A stretch of 64,000 bases of DNA, from assembly GCF_024505145.1 (NCBI RefSeq), contig NZ_JANIAA010000039.1:29500-93499 (forward strand). The letters are read 5' to 3'. This DNA comes from Streptomyces rugosispiralis (GTDB lineage Bacteria > Actinomycetota > Actinomycetes > Streptomycetales > Streptomycetaceae). Positions 34,409 through 42,332 of the stretch are shown piece by piece. The notes under the pieces are model-generated. The model ran no database searches. It was not told the DNA's origin and saw nothing but the letters and a program-made list of their open reading frames with translations. The stretch's first letter is position 1. The number at the start of each line of letters is the position of its first letter. The translations under genes were made by a program, and so were the position numbers.

Positions 34409-35488
34409 ATGTCAATGCTCCTGACGGGCGCGCCGGGCGACGAATGGGTGGACGGTGAGTCCCTTGAGTGGAGCGAGGGGCTACCGGTCCTGACCTATCT
34501 GCGCATTGGCGATCCCCGTCGGCCACTCGTCGTCTTCCTCTCAGGCGGTGGCCATCTGGCTCGGGTCAGCTACGGGCACCGGGGCGCTCGCCCGGACAGC
34601 TTTCTCGCGCACTGGCTTGCGGCAGGTGGATTCACGGTGCTCGCGCTGTCGTATCCATCGGATCACCCGGTCTTCCCGGCGGCGCACCCAGAGCTGACCG
34701 TCGACCGGTGGGCTGAAGCGGCAGCGGTGCTCACTCAACGGATCGTCGCCGAGCACCGGCTCCAGGCCGGAGTTATTCTCTGCGGCTGGAGCATGGCCGG
34801 ACGTTCGGTCCATCCGTTCGCCCAGACCGCCCAGCGGATCGATCTCGATCTGCGCTGCTTCATCTCGCTCGCGGCTTCGGCTCCGATACCTGGGCTTGTG
34901 CCCGTCCGTCCGGCGGGCGAGCCATTGACCCCCGATGGCCTGTGGGAACCAGCCCCGCGGCATCCGCCAAAGCGGCTGGACGACTGGTACGGGCAGATCA
35001 CTGCCCAGGCCGAACCACACCGGCCGATCATGTCGCGGGACGAATACGTACGGCACTACCTGTGCCGCCACTCGGTCGGACTGCGCGGTGAGGCGCAGCA
35101 CTGGGACGGGCGGGCCAGCATCCATGACATCGAGGCCGCAATCCGCGAGACCGGGACGGGCCGGTGGGCAGAGTTCCCCGTCTGTGCGGCCATCGTCCCG
35201 CAGAGCGCTCAGGACGCTCGGCACGCCTTGAGCGACCACCTCACCTGGCCGGCGATCACCGCCTGGCGGCTGCAATGGCAACTTTCCGAAGCGACAACGC
35301 TACCAGATGACACCTGGGCTCACCTGCAAGCACACAGCCGGCAGCTGTCCACAGAACTCGTCCGGTCCATGCCCGGCAACCACTTCTTCTTCCTCGGAAC
35401 CACTGGCGCCCGACGCACCGCACGCCACATCGAGGAACTCTGGCAAGCTACAGAAAACCTCAATGATCTGGAGGCCGGCGCGTGCTGA
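34409..35488 (+). CDS. Alpha/beta-hydrolase of unknown substrate (intact paralogue)
   Basis: 359 residues. Features are PLVVFLSGGGHLARVSYGH, FTVLALSYPSDHPVFPAAHP, a nucleophile elbow GWSMAGRSVHPFA and a late PGNHFFFLG with a candidate catalytic His. The ATG at 34409 gives MSMLLTGAPGDEWVDGE; an upstream in-frame ATG lacks support. It resembles thioesterase-like hydrolases, but I cannot name the family. A decayed copy lies at 18824-19983. The 190 bases upstream read DEERWQLYGHLRPPPAL in one frame, possibly another remnant. Confidence 0.75.
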   Translation: MSMLLTGAPGDEWVDGESLEWSEGLPVLTYLRIGDPRRPLVVFLSGGGHLARVSYGHRGARPDSFLAHWLAAGGFTVLALSYPSDHPVFPAAHPELTVDRWAEAAAVLTQRIVAEHRLQAGVILCGWSMAGRSVHPFAQTAQRIDLDLRCFISLAASAPIPGLVPVRPAGEPLTPDGLWEPAPRHPPKRLDDWYGQITAQAEPHRPIMSRDEYVRHYLCRHSVGLRGEAQHWDGRASIHDIEAAIRETGTGRWAEFPVCAAIVPQSAQDARHALSDHLTWPAITAWRLQWQLSEATTLPDDTWAHLQAHSRQLSTELVRSMPGNHFFFLGTTGARRTARHIEELWQATENLNDLEAGAC

Positions 35489-35708
35489 CGCCGCAAGGGT
35501 GATGCTGAACCAGGACGCCCGACCAGGTTAATTCGTCGGTGCGTGATGGTGAGGCGTGATCGCGAGGTGCCGTCTGCCATGAGACCTGCATGCGTTGAAG
35601 AGGCGCCCCCAGTCCAACTCTGTAAACGGTCACAAGGAGATCGATCTCTGACATGGGCCGGGAATGTGAACTCGCCGCATCAGCCTCAAACTGCTTGGTG
35701 ACGGTGTC

Positions 35709-36023
35709 GTGTCCCAGGACGAACAGCTCGGCCTGTGCCGTTCGGAAACTCGTCGCTGCTGCTCGGAGGTGGTCTGGCGCGCCATCACGGTCTGCTGGAC
35801 CCATGTCCGGGTAATCGTTTCTCTGGTGTACCAGGTGGCTCGGAAAGCGCTCACGGTCCCGGCGTTGCTGCTGCGGCGGGACGCATCCAAGGAAGCGGCA
35901 CCGTTGGTACGGCGGCACGAGAACGCGGTGCTGCGTAGGCAACAGTCGGGACCGGTGCGGTACGAGCCGGCAGATCGGCGGTGGTTCGCGGCACTGTCCT
36001 CGCTGATTCCCCGGCGCCGGTGA
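35709..36023 (+). pseudogene. N-terminal fragment of an integrase-type transposase
   Basis: The frame includes LVYQVARKALTVPALLLRRD, then ASKEAAPLVRRHENAVLRRQ and WFAALSSLIPRRR. This matches the start of a widespread Streptomyces IS transposase, whose usual form has LARSDASKDVEILVLRHELAVLRRQ-like order. The catalytic DDE region is missing. About 220 bases before it and 400 after it show no gene, only short frames. Confidence 0.6.
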
Positions 36024-36448
36024 GCGCAGGCACGCGGTATCTCGCGCTGCGGGGAGCGAGTCGGGAGCAGCTTCGACCGGCGCGTAGGTTGTTGGTTTTC
36101 TCCAGCTTGATAACTTTGGCGTTGAATGTGACGGACCCGCTGCCGGCTGGCCAGAATGGTAAAAGCCGCTTTCGACGCAGTCGGGCCGCTGCTGCTCATT
36201 GGATGGGCAGAGGTGGGCCCAGGACTTCTGCAAGCCATCAGTGGAGTCGAGGGTGAGGGGGTGCCTGAGCCTGAGAGCTCAGGACTCAGCGGTACCCTGC
36301 GGAACATGCTGAGGCGGTGATCGAACCGGAGAGCGTCGACATCGATCAACCTCATGTCCTGTCTTCGAATGAGGTGGATCAGTGCCCTCAGCACGGGTCT
36401 GATGGGGACGCTCTTCTGAAGCGTGCGCCGGCAGAAGACGCCTGTCAT

Positions 36449-36570
36449 CGGGAGACGTATCAACGGCCGATCTCGGCTGAGACGCTGCGGAAGCGACTGC
36501 GTGCGGGGGCGGCCAGATCCCGGATGCTGGTGGCCATGGTGGGCTCGACAAGGACCGACCATCTGCCGAT
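36449..36570 (+). pseudogene. Small fragment of a DNA-binding or transfer-related protein
   Basis: One frame reads YQRPISAETLRKRLRAGAAR then SRMLVAMV, reminiscent of the C terminus of Streptomyces plasmid-transfer (DUF2637-type) proteins, where a short helix-turn-helix selects a sequence. It has no start or further homology. It fits the mobile-element debris of 35489-36758. Confidence 0.3.
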
Positions 36571-36758
36571 CGAGGCATCGTCTGCGGAGATCGGGCGAGC
36601 GACTTCTCGGTCTCGCTGGAGGGTTGACGGTGCGGGCGAGGAAGGTCCGGCAGATGACTGATCCTTTCGCATGGTGCCGCGTGAAGCGATCTTCTGAGGT
36701 CATCTAATAGAAGGTTGGCGTGGCGAACGGGTGAGATGTCCAGGTGGCCGTGAAGGGC

Positions 36759-37847
36759 TCAGTTGATCTCGATGCGGGCCGCCGGATCGGTTGAGAGTGC
36801 TGCCGTCGTCTCCCGTGGGTCAAGGACGTCGGCCGCGAAGTGGACGCCGGGTGGGATGCCCCCTGTGAGCAGCGCTCGCGTCGTGGCCGCTGTCATGAGG
36901 CCGCTGAGGTCGTAGGAGTCGTCGGCGCGCAGGGTCAGCGTGTGCGCGGGCGGGCCGTCCGGGGTGCCGGTCCACAGGTGGAATTCCTGTCCGTACCAGG
37001 AGCCGTGGCGTCGTATGTCCTCGGCGGCGGCGGTCACGAGGGCCGCTGGATCGGCGTCGCCCAGGGCCCAGGCCATGGCCAGTTCCTCGGGTAGCCGGTC
37101 GCCCCCGAAGACGGTGTACCAGCGGATCTCGCCGATGTTCAGCGCGCGGGCCAGCCGCCCCGCCTCGGTGGACAGGAAGGGGAAGGCGTTCACCGGCTGG
37201 GGGAAGGCTGCCAGGGAGAGGCCGCGGCGGGGTTCGAGTGTACGCGGGCGCACGCCGCCCTCGCGCCAGGCGGCCCCGGGGACGCCGTGTTCGGGGCCGT
37301 GGCTGAGCAGGACGTCACCCGCGGCCGCCGGGGTGAGGGCCGCGACTCCGCCCAGGTAGGCGTCGAGGCGTACGGGGCGGTCGGTGTCCATGGCCAGGGC
37401 GCGCGGGAGGAGTCCGGAGAGGCCCGGCAGCGCCCCGGCGGACAGGACGGCTGTTCGCCCGGCCGTGAGCCAGTCGCGCCGATCGCACCGGGCGTGGAGA
37501 CGGATGGCGGCCGGGTCGTCGCCCGCGGCGTCCACGTAGTCGGCGCCGCGGTGCAGTGCGGCGCGGGCGACCGTGTCCAGGACGCGGTAGGAGGGGCCCG
37601 CGCAGTTGACGACCAGTCGGCAGCGGGCGGCGAAGCGGTCGAGGGAAGCGGGATCGTCCAGATCGACGGCGAGTGCCTCGACCGGGGGGCCCGCGGGGCT
37701 GAGGGAGCGGGCGAAGGCGGCGGCCCGTGCGGGGTCGCGCCCCGCGATCAGCAGCGGGCCCGTGCCCGCCTGACGCAGCCGGCGTACCGCGGCGCTGCCG
37801 ACGGCTCCGTAGCCGCCGAGCACGCCGATTGTCGTGGTGCTGTCCAT
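36759..37847 (-). CDS. Saccharopine-dehydrogenase-like NADP-dependent reductase
   Basis: 362 residues. The N-terminal Rossmann motif GVLGGYGAVGSAAVRRLRQ and VVNCAGPSYRVLDTVARAAL identify the saccharopine-dehydrogenase superfamily. The C-terminal domain is larger and less conserved. It lies at the edge of the NRPS island, divergent from a flavoprotein, with a Zur-box-like palindrome between them. Thiazoline siderophore pathways need an imine reductase, and reductases of unrelated subfamilies fill that role in different clusters, so this protein is a candidate trans-acting thiazoline reductase. That role is inferred only from context. Confidence 0.78.
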   Translation of the reverse strand: MDSTTTIGVLGGYGAVGSAAVRRLRQAGTGPLLIAGRDPARAAAFARSLSPAGPPVEALAVDLDDPASLDRFAARCRLVVNCAGPSYRVLDTVARAALHRGADYVDAAGDDPAAIRLHARCDRRDWLTAGRTAVLSAGALPGLSGLLPRALAMDTDRPVRLDAYLGGVAALTPAAAGDVLLSHGPEHGVPGAAWREGGVRPRTLEPRRGLSLAAFPQPVNAFPFLSTEAGRLARALNIGEIRWYTVFGGDRLPEELAMAWALGDADPAALVTAAAEDIRRHGSWYGQEFHLWTGTPDGPPAHTLTLRADDSYDLSGLMTAATTRALLTGGIPPGVHFAADVLDPRETTAALSTDPAARIEIN

Positions 37848-37886
37848 CGTGGGTTTCCTTCGCCGGTCACTGTCACTGGATGCGTA

Positions 37887-37907
37887 TGAAAATGATAACT
37901 ATTGTCA
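37887..37907. promoter_or_regulatory. Zur-box-like operator (divergent)
   Basis: Two overlapping 7-1-7 elements: TGAAAAT-G-ATAACTA (left half canonical) and TGATAAC-T-ATTGTCA, the latter fitting TGANAAT-N-ATTNTCA with one mismatch. It lies between the divergent reductase (start 37847) and flavoprotein (start 37953) genes and can serve both. The consensus is from known Streptomyces Zur sites. Confidence 0.7.
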
Positions 37908-37952
37908 TCTCCGGAACCGGTGAAGGTGCCGGGAATCAGCGAGGAGGACGAG

Positions 37953-38873
37953 ATGTACGACGTACTTGTAGTGGGCGGGGGCCCGGCCGGGCTCAACGCG
38001 GCCCTGGTATCGGGTCGCCAGCGTCGGCGGGTGCTGCTGGTGGACAGCGGGAAGCCGCGCAACGCCCCCGCCGCCGAGATGCACATGTTCCTCAGCCGTG
38101 ACGGCTTCTCGCCCGCGGAACTGCGCAAGCTCGGGCGCGAAGAGCTGTCGGCCTACCCCGGTGTGGAACTGGTGGAAGACGCGGTCACTTCCCTCGTGCC
38201 GACTGACGGCGGCTTCGAGGCGACGCTCTCCGGGGGAGCGACACACCGCGTGCGCAAGGTGGTCCTGGCGACCGGCCAGGTCGATCTCACCGACGGGGTC
38301 GAAGGGCTCGCCGAGCGCTTCGGACGCGGTGTCTACCACTGCCCGTTCTGCCACGGCTGGGAGACCCGCGGCAAGACGCTCGCCGTTCTCGGCCGGGAAC
38401 TGCCGCAGGTCATGCTGGCCTTGTACGTCAGGGACCGGTTCAGCGACGACGTGGTGGTCTGCACGGACGGACATCCCGTTCCCGAGCAGGCCGCCGACAA
38501 GCTCGCCGCCGCCGGTATCGAGGTCCGCGAGACGCCCTTGTCCCGGATCGAGGGGGAGGAGGACGCCCTGCGGCTGGTCTTCGCCGACGGCGAGGTGGTG
38601 GAACGCCAGGCCGTCTACCACCGGGCGCCCACCCGCCAGCACTCCGCTCTCGCCGAGCAACTCGGCTGCACGCTGCTGCCCGACGGCTGTGTACGGGTGG
38701 ACGAGTTCCAGCGGACCTCTGTCGCCGGCGTGTACGCCGCCGGGGACACCGCCCGGATGGAGGCGCTGCCCGACGCGGTGACCTTCGTGATCGCCGGGGC
38801 TGCCGACGGTGCGCGTGCGGCAGTCTGGATCGACCAGGAACTCTTCCGCGAGGACGCCGGGCTCGGAGGCTGA
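37953..38873 (+). CDS. Thioredoxin-reductase-like FAD/NAD(P) oxidoreductase
   Basis: 306 residues, start with GAGGAGG six bases upstream. FAD-binding GGGPAGLNAALVSGR, redox pair CPFCHG and the final FAD motif GVYAAGDTARM are in TrxR order. The second dinucleotide site is atypical: AVLGRELPQVMLALYV instead of GGGxSA, so NADPH use is uncertain. Related proteins include disulfide-forming oxidases of natural-product pathways. It is controlled by the Zur-like site upstream and converges on the NRPS operon across a strong hairpin. Confidence 0.82.
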   Translation: MYDVLVVGGGPAGLNAALVSGRQRRRVLLVDSGKPRNAPAAEMHMFLSRDGFSPAELRKLGREELSAYPGVELVEDAVTSLVPTDGGFEATLSGGATHRVRKVVLATGQVDLTDGVEGLAERFGRGVYHCPFCHGWETRGKTLAVLGRELPQVMLALYVRDRFSDDVVVCTDGHPVPEQAADKLAAAGIEVRETPLSRIEGEEDALRLVFADGEVVERQAVYHRAPTRQHSALAEQLGCTLLPDGCVRVDEFQRTSVAGVYAAGDTARMEALPDAVTFVIAGAADGARAAVWIDQELFREDAGLGG

Positions 38874-38879
38874 GGACAC

Positions 38880-38911
38880 CCGTGGTGGGGGCCGGTCGGC
38901 CCCCGCCACGG
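38880..38911. terminator. Bidirectional hairpin between flavoprotein gene and NRPS operon
   Basis: A 15-bp stem (left arm CCGTGGTGGGGGCCG) with one T-G wobble and a GT loop. It lies seven bases after the flavoprotein stop and five bases from the end of the NRPS operon. Confidence 0.85.
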
Positions 38912-38916
38912 CACGG

Positions 38917-40920
38917 TCAGGGCCGGACGCCTGCCCCCTCGCGTATGGCGGCGGCGAGACCCGCCACCGTCGGACGTTCCAGGAAACTCCGGGGCGTCAC
39001 CTGCGCCACGCCGTCGCGGGCGAGCGCGCCGAGCATCCGCACCGCCAGCAGCGAATCCCCGCCGAGGCCGAAGAAGTCCGTGGCCCGGTCTTCCACGGAG
39101 CAGCCGAGCAGCGCGGCCCAGCGCCGGGCGATCTCCCGTTCCGTCCCGTCGCGTGGCGCGCCCGCCTCGTCGGCGGTGGCCGGAGCGGGCACGGCCGGAA
39201 CGGACAGCCGCCCGCCTCCGGTCTCCTCCTCCGGAGCGTCCAGGGCCTCGGGCAGCATGACCCGTGCGGACCAGCCGTCCTCGTCCACAAGGGACGTAAC
39301 GATGCCCATCACGTCGTGGAACATCCGGTCCACGTCCGGCGCCGCGAAGATCTCCTCGACCAGGGAGAAGACCACCACCAGCTCGTCCCGGAGCTCGAAC
39401 AGCCGTACCTCCAGCGCCACCTGTGGGGTGCGCAGCTGCTGGTGGTGGCTTCGCAGATCGATGGTGCCCAGCGGTCCCGCGCTGTGCGGGACCTCGCTGC
39501 CGAGTGCGGCGTCCACCCCCAGGGTGCTCTGGAAGACCACGGGCGCCACCGGCCGCCGGGTGCCCCGCCTGCGGCCGAGTTCCCGGGAGACCTCCACACC
39601 GGTCACCAGGTTGTGCGCCAGGGCCTCACCGAGGTTCCGCTGGGCGTCGGCCGCGAGATCCGCGAACACCGGGGAGTCCGGCAGTGCCACCGGCAACAGC
39701 ACCGTGGAGGAGAAGGCGCCCACCAGCCGCGGCACATCCGGGTGGAGCGGCAGGCGGTTCAACTGGAGGGTGTTGAGCAGGAACCGCCGGTGTCCGCAGG
39801 CGCGAGCCACCGCGGTGGAGAAGGCCGCGAACATCGCGGCGGAGGGGGTCACGCCGTGCCGGGCGCACTGTTCCCGCAGCGCGGCCCATCGCTTCGCGTC
39901 CAGTACGGCTTGCCGCGTTCCCATCAGGGTGGGCCGCACCTCGGCCGGATCGGCGGTCAGCGGCAGCGCGGGCGGAAGGGGGAAGTCGTCGAGGCGTTCC
40001 CACCACCAGTCGCGGTCGGCCCGCCACTGTTCGGTCTCCGGCAGCCCTTCCAGCGTGGTCGCGTAGTCCCCGAAGTCGACCTCCAGGGGGGCGAGGACGG
40101 CGTTGTAGTCCGAGGCGAGGGCGAACAGATCACGGTAGAACACCCCCGAGGACCAGCCGTCGATGATCAGCAGACTGGTCGAGGAGTGCAGCCGTGCCTT
40201 TCGGCCGGGCAGCAGGGTCAGTCGCATGTCGAGGCCGCAGCCGTGCGCCGGATCCGGCCCTTCGGTGCTCATCTCCTTCCGGATCGCGTCGAGTCGTGAG
40301 GCGATCTCGTCCTCGCCCGCCGCTCTCAGATCCGTCACCCGCAGGCGCGGCATGGCCTCCGGGTCGTCCAGGGGCAGGATCTTCTGCTGTCCGTCGGGCA
40401 GGACCCGCGCACGGAGAACCGCCTGGTGTTCCGCGAGGCGCTCCAGCGCGTCCTGGAGCGCCTCGCCGATCTCATCGGGGTCGATGTCCAGCAGACCAAT
40501 GTCCACGTAGTGGTGGGCCGAGCGGTAGGACAGCTCCCATCCGCCCTGCTGGCCGACGAAGTACCCCTGCTGGAGCGGGAGAAGGGGGAAGGGTGCCTCG
40601 GGGTCCTCGCGCCGGGTCAGTTCCAGCGGCAGCGGGCGCAGCGACCCGGTTCCTGCGCTCCGCTCCTGGATGACGACGGCCAGGTGGGCGGCGGTGTGTT
40701 CGACCCGGACGTCCGAGAGTGCCAGGGCCACACCCAGCCGCTTGCGAATGAGGGCTGCCATGCGCACGGTCAGTACGGAGTCGCCACCGAGGCTGAGGAA
40801 GGCGGCCTCGGCCGGTACGGAGGCCACATCGGTCTCCAGCACATCGGCCCACACCGCACGCACGGCGTCGACGAGGGCGGCGGGCGCGGTGGCCTCGGCG
40901 GTGGCGGGAGTCGTGGTCAA
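38917..40920 (-). CDS. PCP-Cy*-PCP nonribosomal peptide synthetase subunit
   Basis: 667 residues from a TTG whose last two bases belong to the TGA of the gene before, a tight TTGA coupling. PCP1 has LGGDSVLTVRM (Ser near residue 46). A cyclisation-type condensation domain spans about 105-530. PCP2 has LGGDSLLAVRM (Ser near 625). The Cy domain is degenerate: the first Asp of DxxxxD is Ser (SLLIID), the catalytic FTS is FQS, and the LDH/LDxQ Asp is Glu (VALEVR). There is no adenylation domain. It corresponds to the Cy2-PCP end of yersiniabactin HMWP2 plus an extra N-terminal PCP, and needs Cys loaded in trans. Confidence 0.85.
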   Translation of the reverse strand: MTTTPATAEATAPAALVDAVRAVWADVLETDVASVPAEAAFLSLGGDSVLTVRMAALIRKRLGVALALSDVRVEHTAAHLAVVIQERSAGTGSLRPLPLELTRREDPEAPFPLLPLQQGYFVGQQGGWELSYRSAHHYVDIGLLDIDPDEIGEALQDALERLAEHQAVLRARVLPDGQQKILPLDDPEAMPRLRVTDLRAAGEDEIASRLDAIRKEMSTEGPDPAHGCGLDMRLTLLPGRKARLHSSTSLLIIDGWSSGVFYRDLFALASDYNAVLAPLEVDFGDYATTLEGLPETEQWRADRDWWWERLDDFPLPPALPLTADPAEVRPTLMGTRQAVLDAKRWAALREQCARHGVTPSAAMFAAFSTAVARACGHRRFLLNTLQLNRLPLHPDVPRLVGAFSSTVLLPVALPDSPVFADLAADAQRNLGEALAHNLVTGVEVSRELGRRRGTRRPVAPVVFQSTLGVDAALGSEVPHSAGPLGTIDLRSHHQQLRTPQVALEVRLFELRDELVVVFSLVEEIFAAPDVDRMFHDVMGIVTSLVDEDGWSARVMLPEALDAPEEETGGGRLSVPAVPAPATADEAGAPRDGTEREIARRWAALLGCSVEDRATDFFGLGGDSLLAVRMLGALARDGVAQVTPRSFLERPTVAGLAAAIREGAGVRP

Positions 40921-42332
40921 CGGAACGCTCCGATCTCGGTGGTGGTGGCGGACGAGGGGATGAGGCGGTCGACGGCGTGGACCCGTGCGGGGCGGTGGGA
41001 TGCGGGCAGTCGGCCGGCGAGCGCGGCCGGAATACCGGCCGGGTCCGGGCGGTGGGTGCTCGCGGGCCGGACCCGGCCCGCGAGCACCCGTTGCCCGGCG
41101 GCGGCCAGCGGGTGCTCGTCGCCCGGCAATGCGGGCAGCGGGTCGAACCCGGCCGCGTCCAGCTGGTCGGTCCACTCCTCGGCGGTGAGGAAGACCCGGT
41201 CCTGGCCGGCACGCAGATCGGTGAACCAGCCCTCGTCGGCGGCGGGGGACATCAGCAGATACATCGAGGTGAGCGCCTGGTAGTGCTCGCGGCAGGACTC
41301 GATGAGCACCAGCAGGCCGCCTGGTTCGAGGAGTTCACGCAGGCCGGCCAGGGCGCTGCCGATGTGGCGGGCGTTGTGCAGGACGTTGGCGGCCAGGATC
41401 ACGTCCCGGGAGCCGACGGCCAGCCCTTGGCCGACGGGGGCGGCGTTGATGTCGAACAGGGCGAACCGCAGCCCCGGGTGGTCGGTGAAGGCGGACTGAG
41501 CGGAGCCGAGGAAGAACCGGGACACGTCGGTGAACAGATAGTCGAGCTCGGTGTGCGCGAGGGCGCCGAGGACGGGGAGGGTGGTCCCGCCCACCCCGGC
41601 CCCCACTTCCAGGATGCGCAGCGGCCCCGGCCCGCCGCGGGCCCGCGCCTCGTCGGCGATGAGCGCCGCGGCGGCGTGGTTCGCCCACCGGCTCGGGATG
41701 TTGTCGCGGTAGTTGCCCTCGGCGGTGTCCGTCCCTCCGCCGGGGAAGAGCACATCCTGCAACCCGGTCTCGTCCCTGAGCAGCGCCGGAAGGCGGTCGG
41801 CCGCGGCGAGGAAGAAACGCGTCATCGACGGTGGGTAGTCCAGACCTCGGCACGCCTCTCGCAGGGTGCGGCGGGCCCGCGCGTACTCCGCCCGGTCCGG
41901 TGCCACCAGGTCCCGGTACCGGCCGGTCGCCGTGTCGTGATCGAGCCGCTTCTCGGCGGTCAGCGTGGTGAGCCACCGACGGACGATCCAGGCGTGCCGC
42001 GGGGCGGTGCCGAGTGCCTCCACCGCGTGTGCGGCATCGTGCTCCCGGCCCTGGCGGAAGAGGTTCGCCCGGTCCAGCGTCCGGGCCATGGCCAACAGCG
42101 CCACCTCGTCCAGCAGCCGGGTGAGCCGGGGCAGGGTCGTCAGATCCCGCCCGGCCACGGAGGCATCGCCCACGGCGATCACCTCGTCCACCGGGACGGT
42201 GCCCGGCGCCGCGCGGCGGGTGTCCCGCTGCCGCCCGGCGACCAGCAGGGTGCCGCCCGGTGTGCCGGGGACCCACTGCCAGGCGGCGACATCGGGCAGT
42301 GTTGTCAGCGCGGCGGACAGCGGCTCGTTCAC
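40917..42332 (-). CDS. Freestanding PKS-type C-methyltransferase
   Basis: 471 residues. The SAM-binding core LRILEVGAGVGGTTLPVLGA, then YLFTDVSRFFLGSAQSAF and VILAANVLHNARHIGSALAGL, closely follows the integrated C-methyltransferase domain of polyketide synthases; the first 220 residues correspond to its N-terminal helical part. In yersiniabactin these domains sit inside HMWP1; here the PKS lacks one and this protein supplies it. It should methylate the malonyl-derived carbon or a thiazoline C-alpha. Ends overlap neighbours by ATGA and TTGA. Confidence 0.82.
   Translation of the reverse strand: MNEPLSAALTTLPDVAAWQWVPGTPGGTLLVAGRQRDTRRAAPGTVPVDEVIAVGDASVAGRDLTTLPRLTRLLDEVALLAMARTLDRANLFRQGREHDAAHAVEALGTAPRHAWIVRRWLTTLTAEKRLDHDTATGRYRDLVAPDRAEYARARRTLREACRGLDYPPSMTRFFLAAADRLPALLRDETGLQDVLFPGGGTDTAEGNYRDNIPSRWANHAAAALIADEARARGGPGPLRILEVGAGVGGTTLPVLGALAHTELDYLFTDVSRFFLGSAQSAFTDHPGLRFALFDINAAPVGQGLAVGSRDVILAANVLHNARHIGSALAGLRELLEPGGLLVLIESCREHYQALTSMYLLMSPAADEGWFTDLRAGQDRVFLTAEEWTDQLDAAGFDPLPALPGDEHPLAAAGQRVLAGRVRPASTHRPDPAGIPAALAGRLPASHRPARVHAVDRLIPSSATTTEIGAFR

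Noticed and set aside
35630..36703. 357-codon minus-strand gene in the IS debris
   Set aside because: Arg/Ser/Pro-rich with no domain, and antisense to recognisable transposase fragment sequence.
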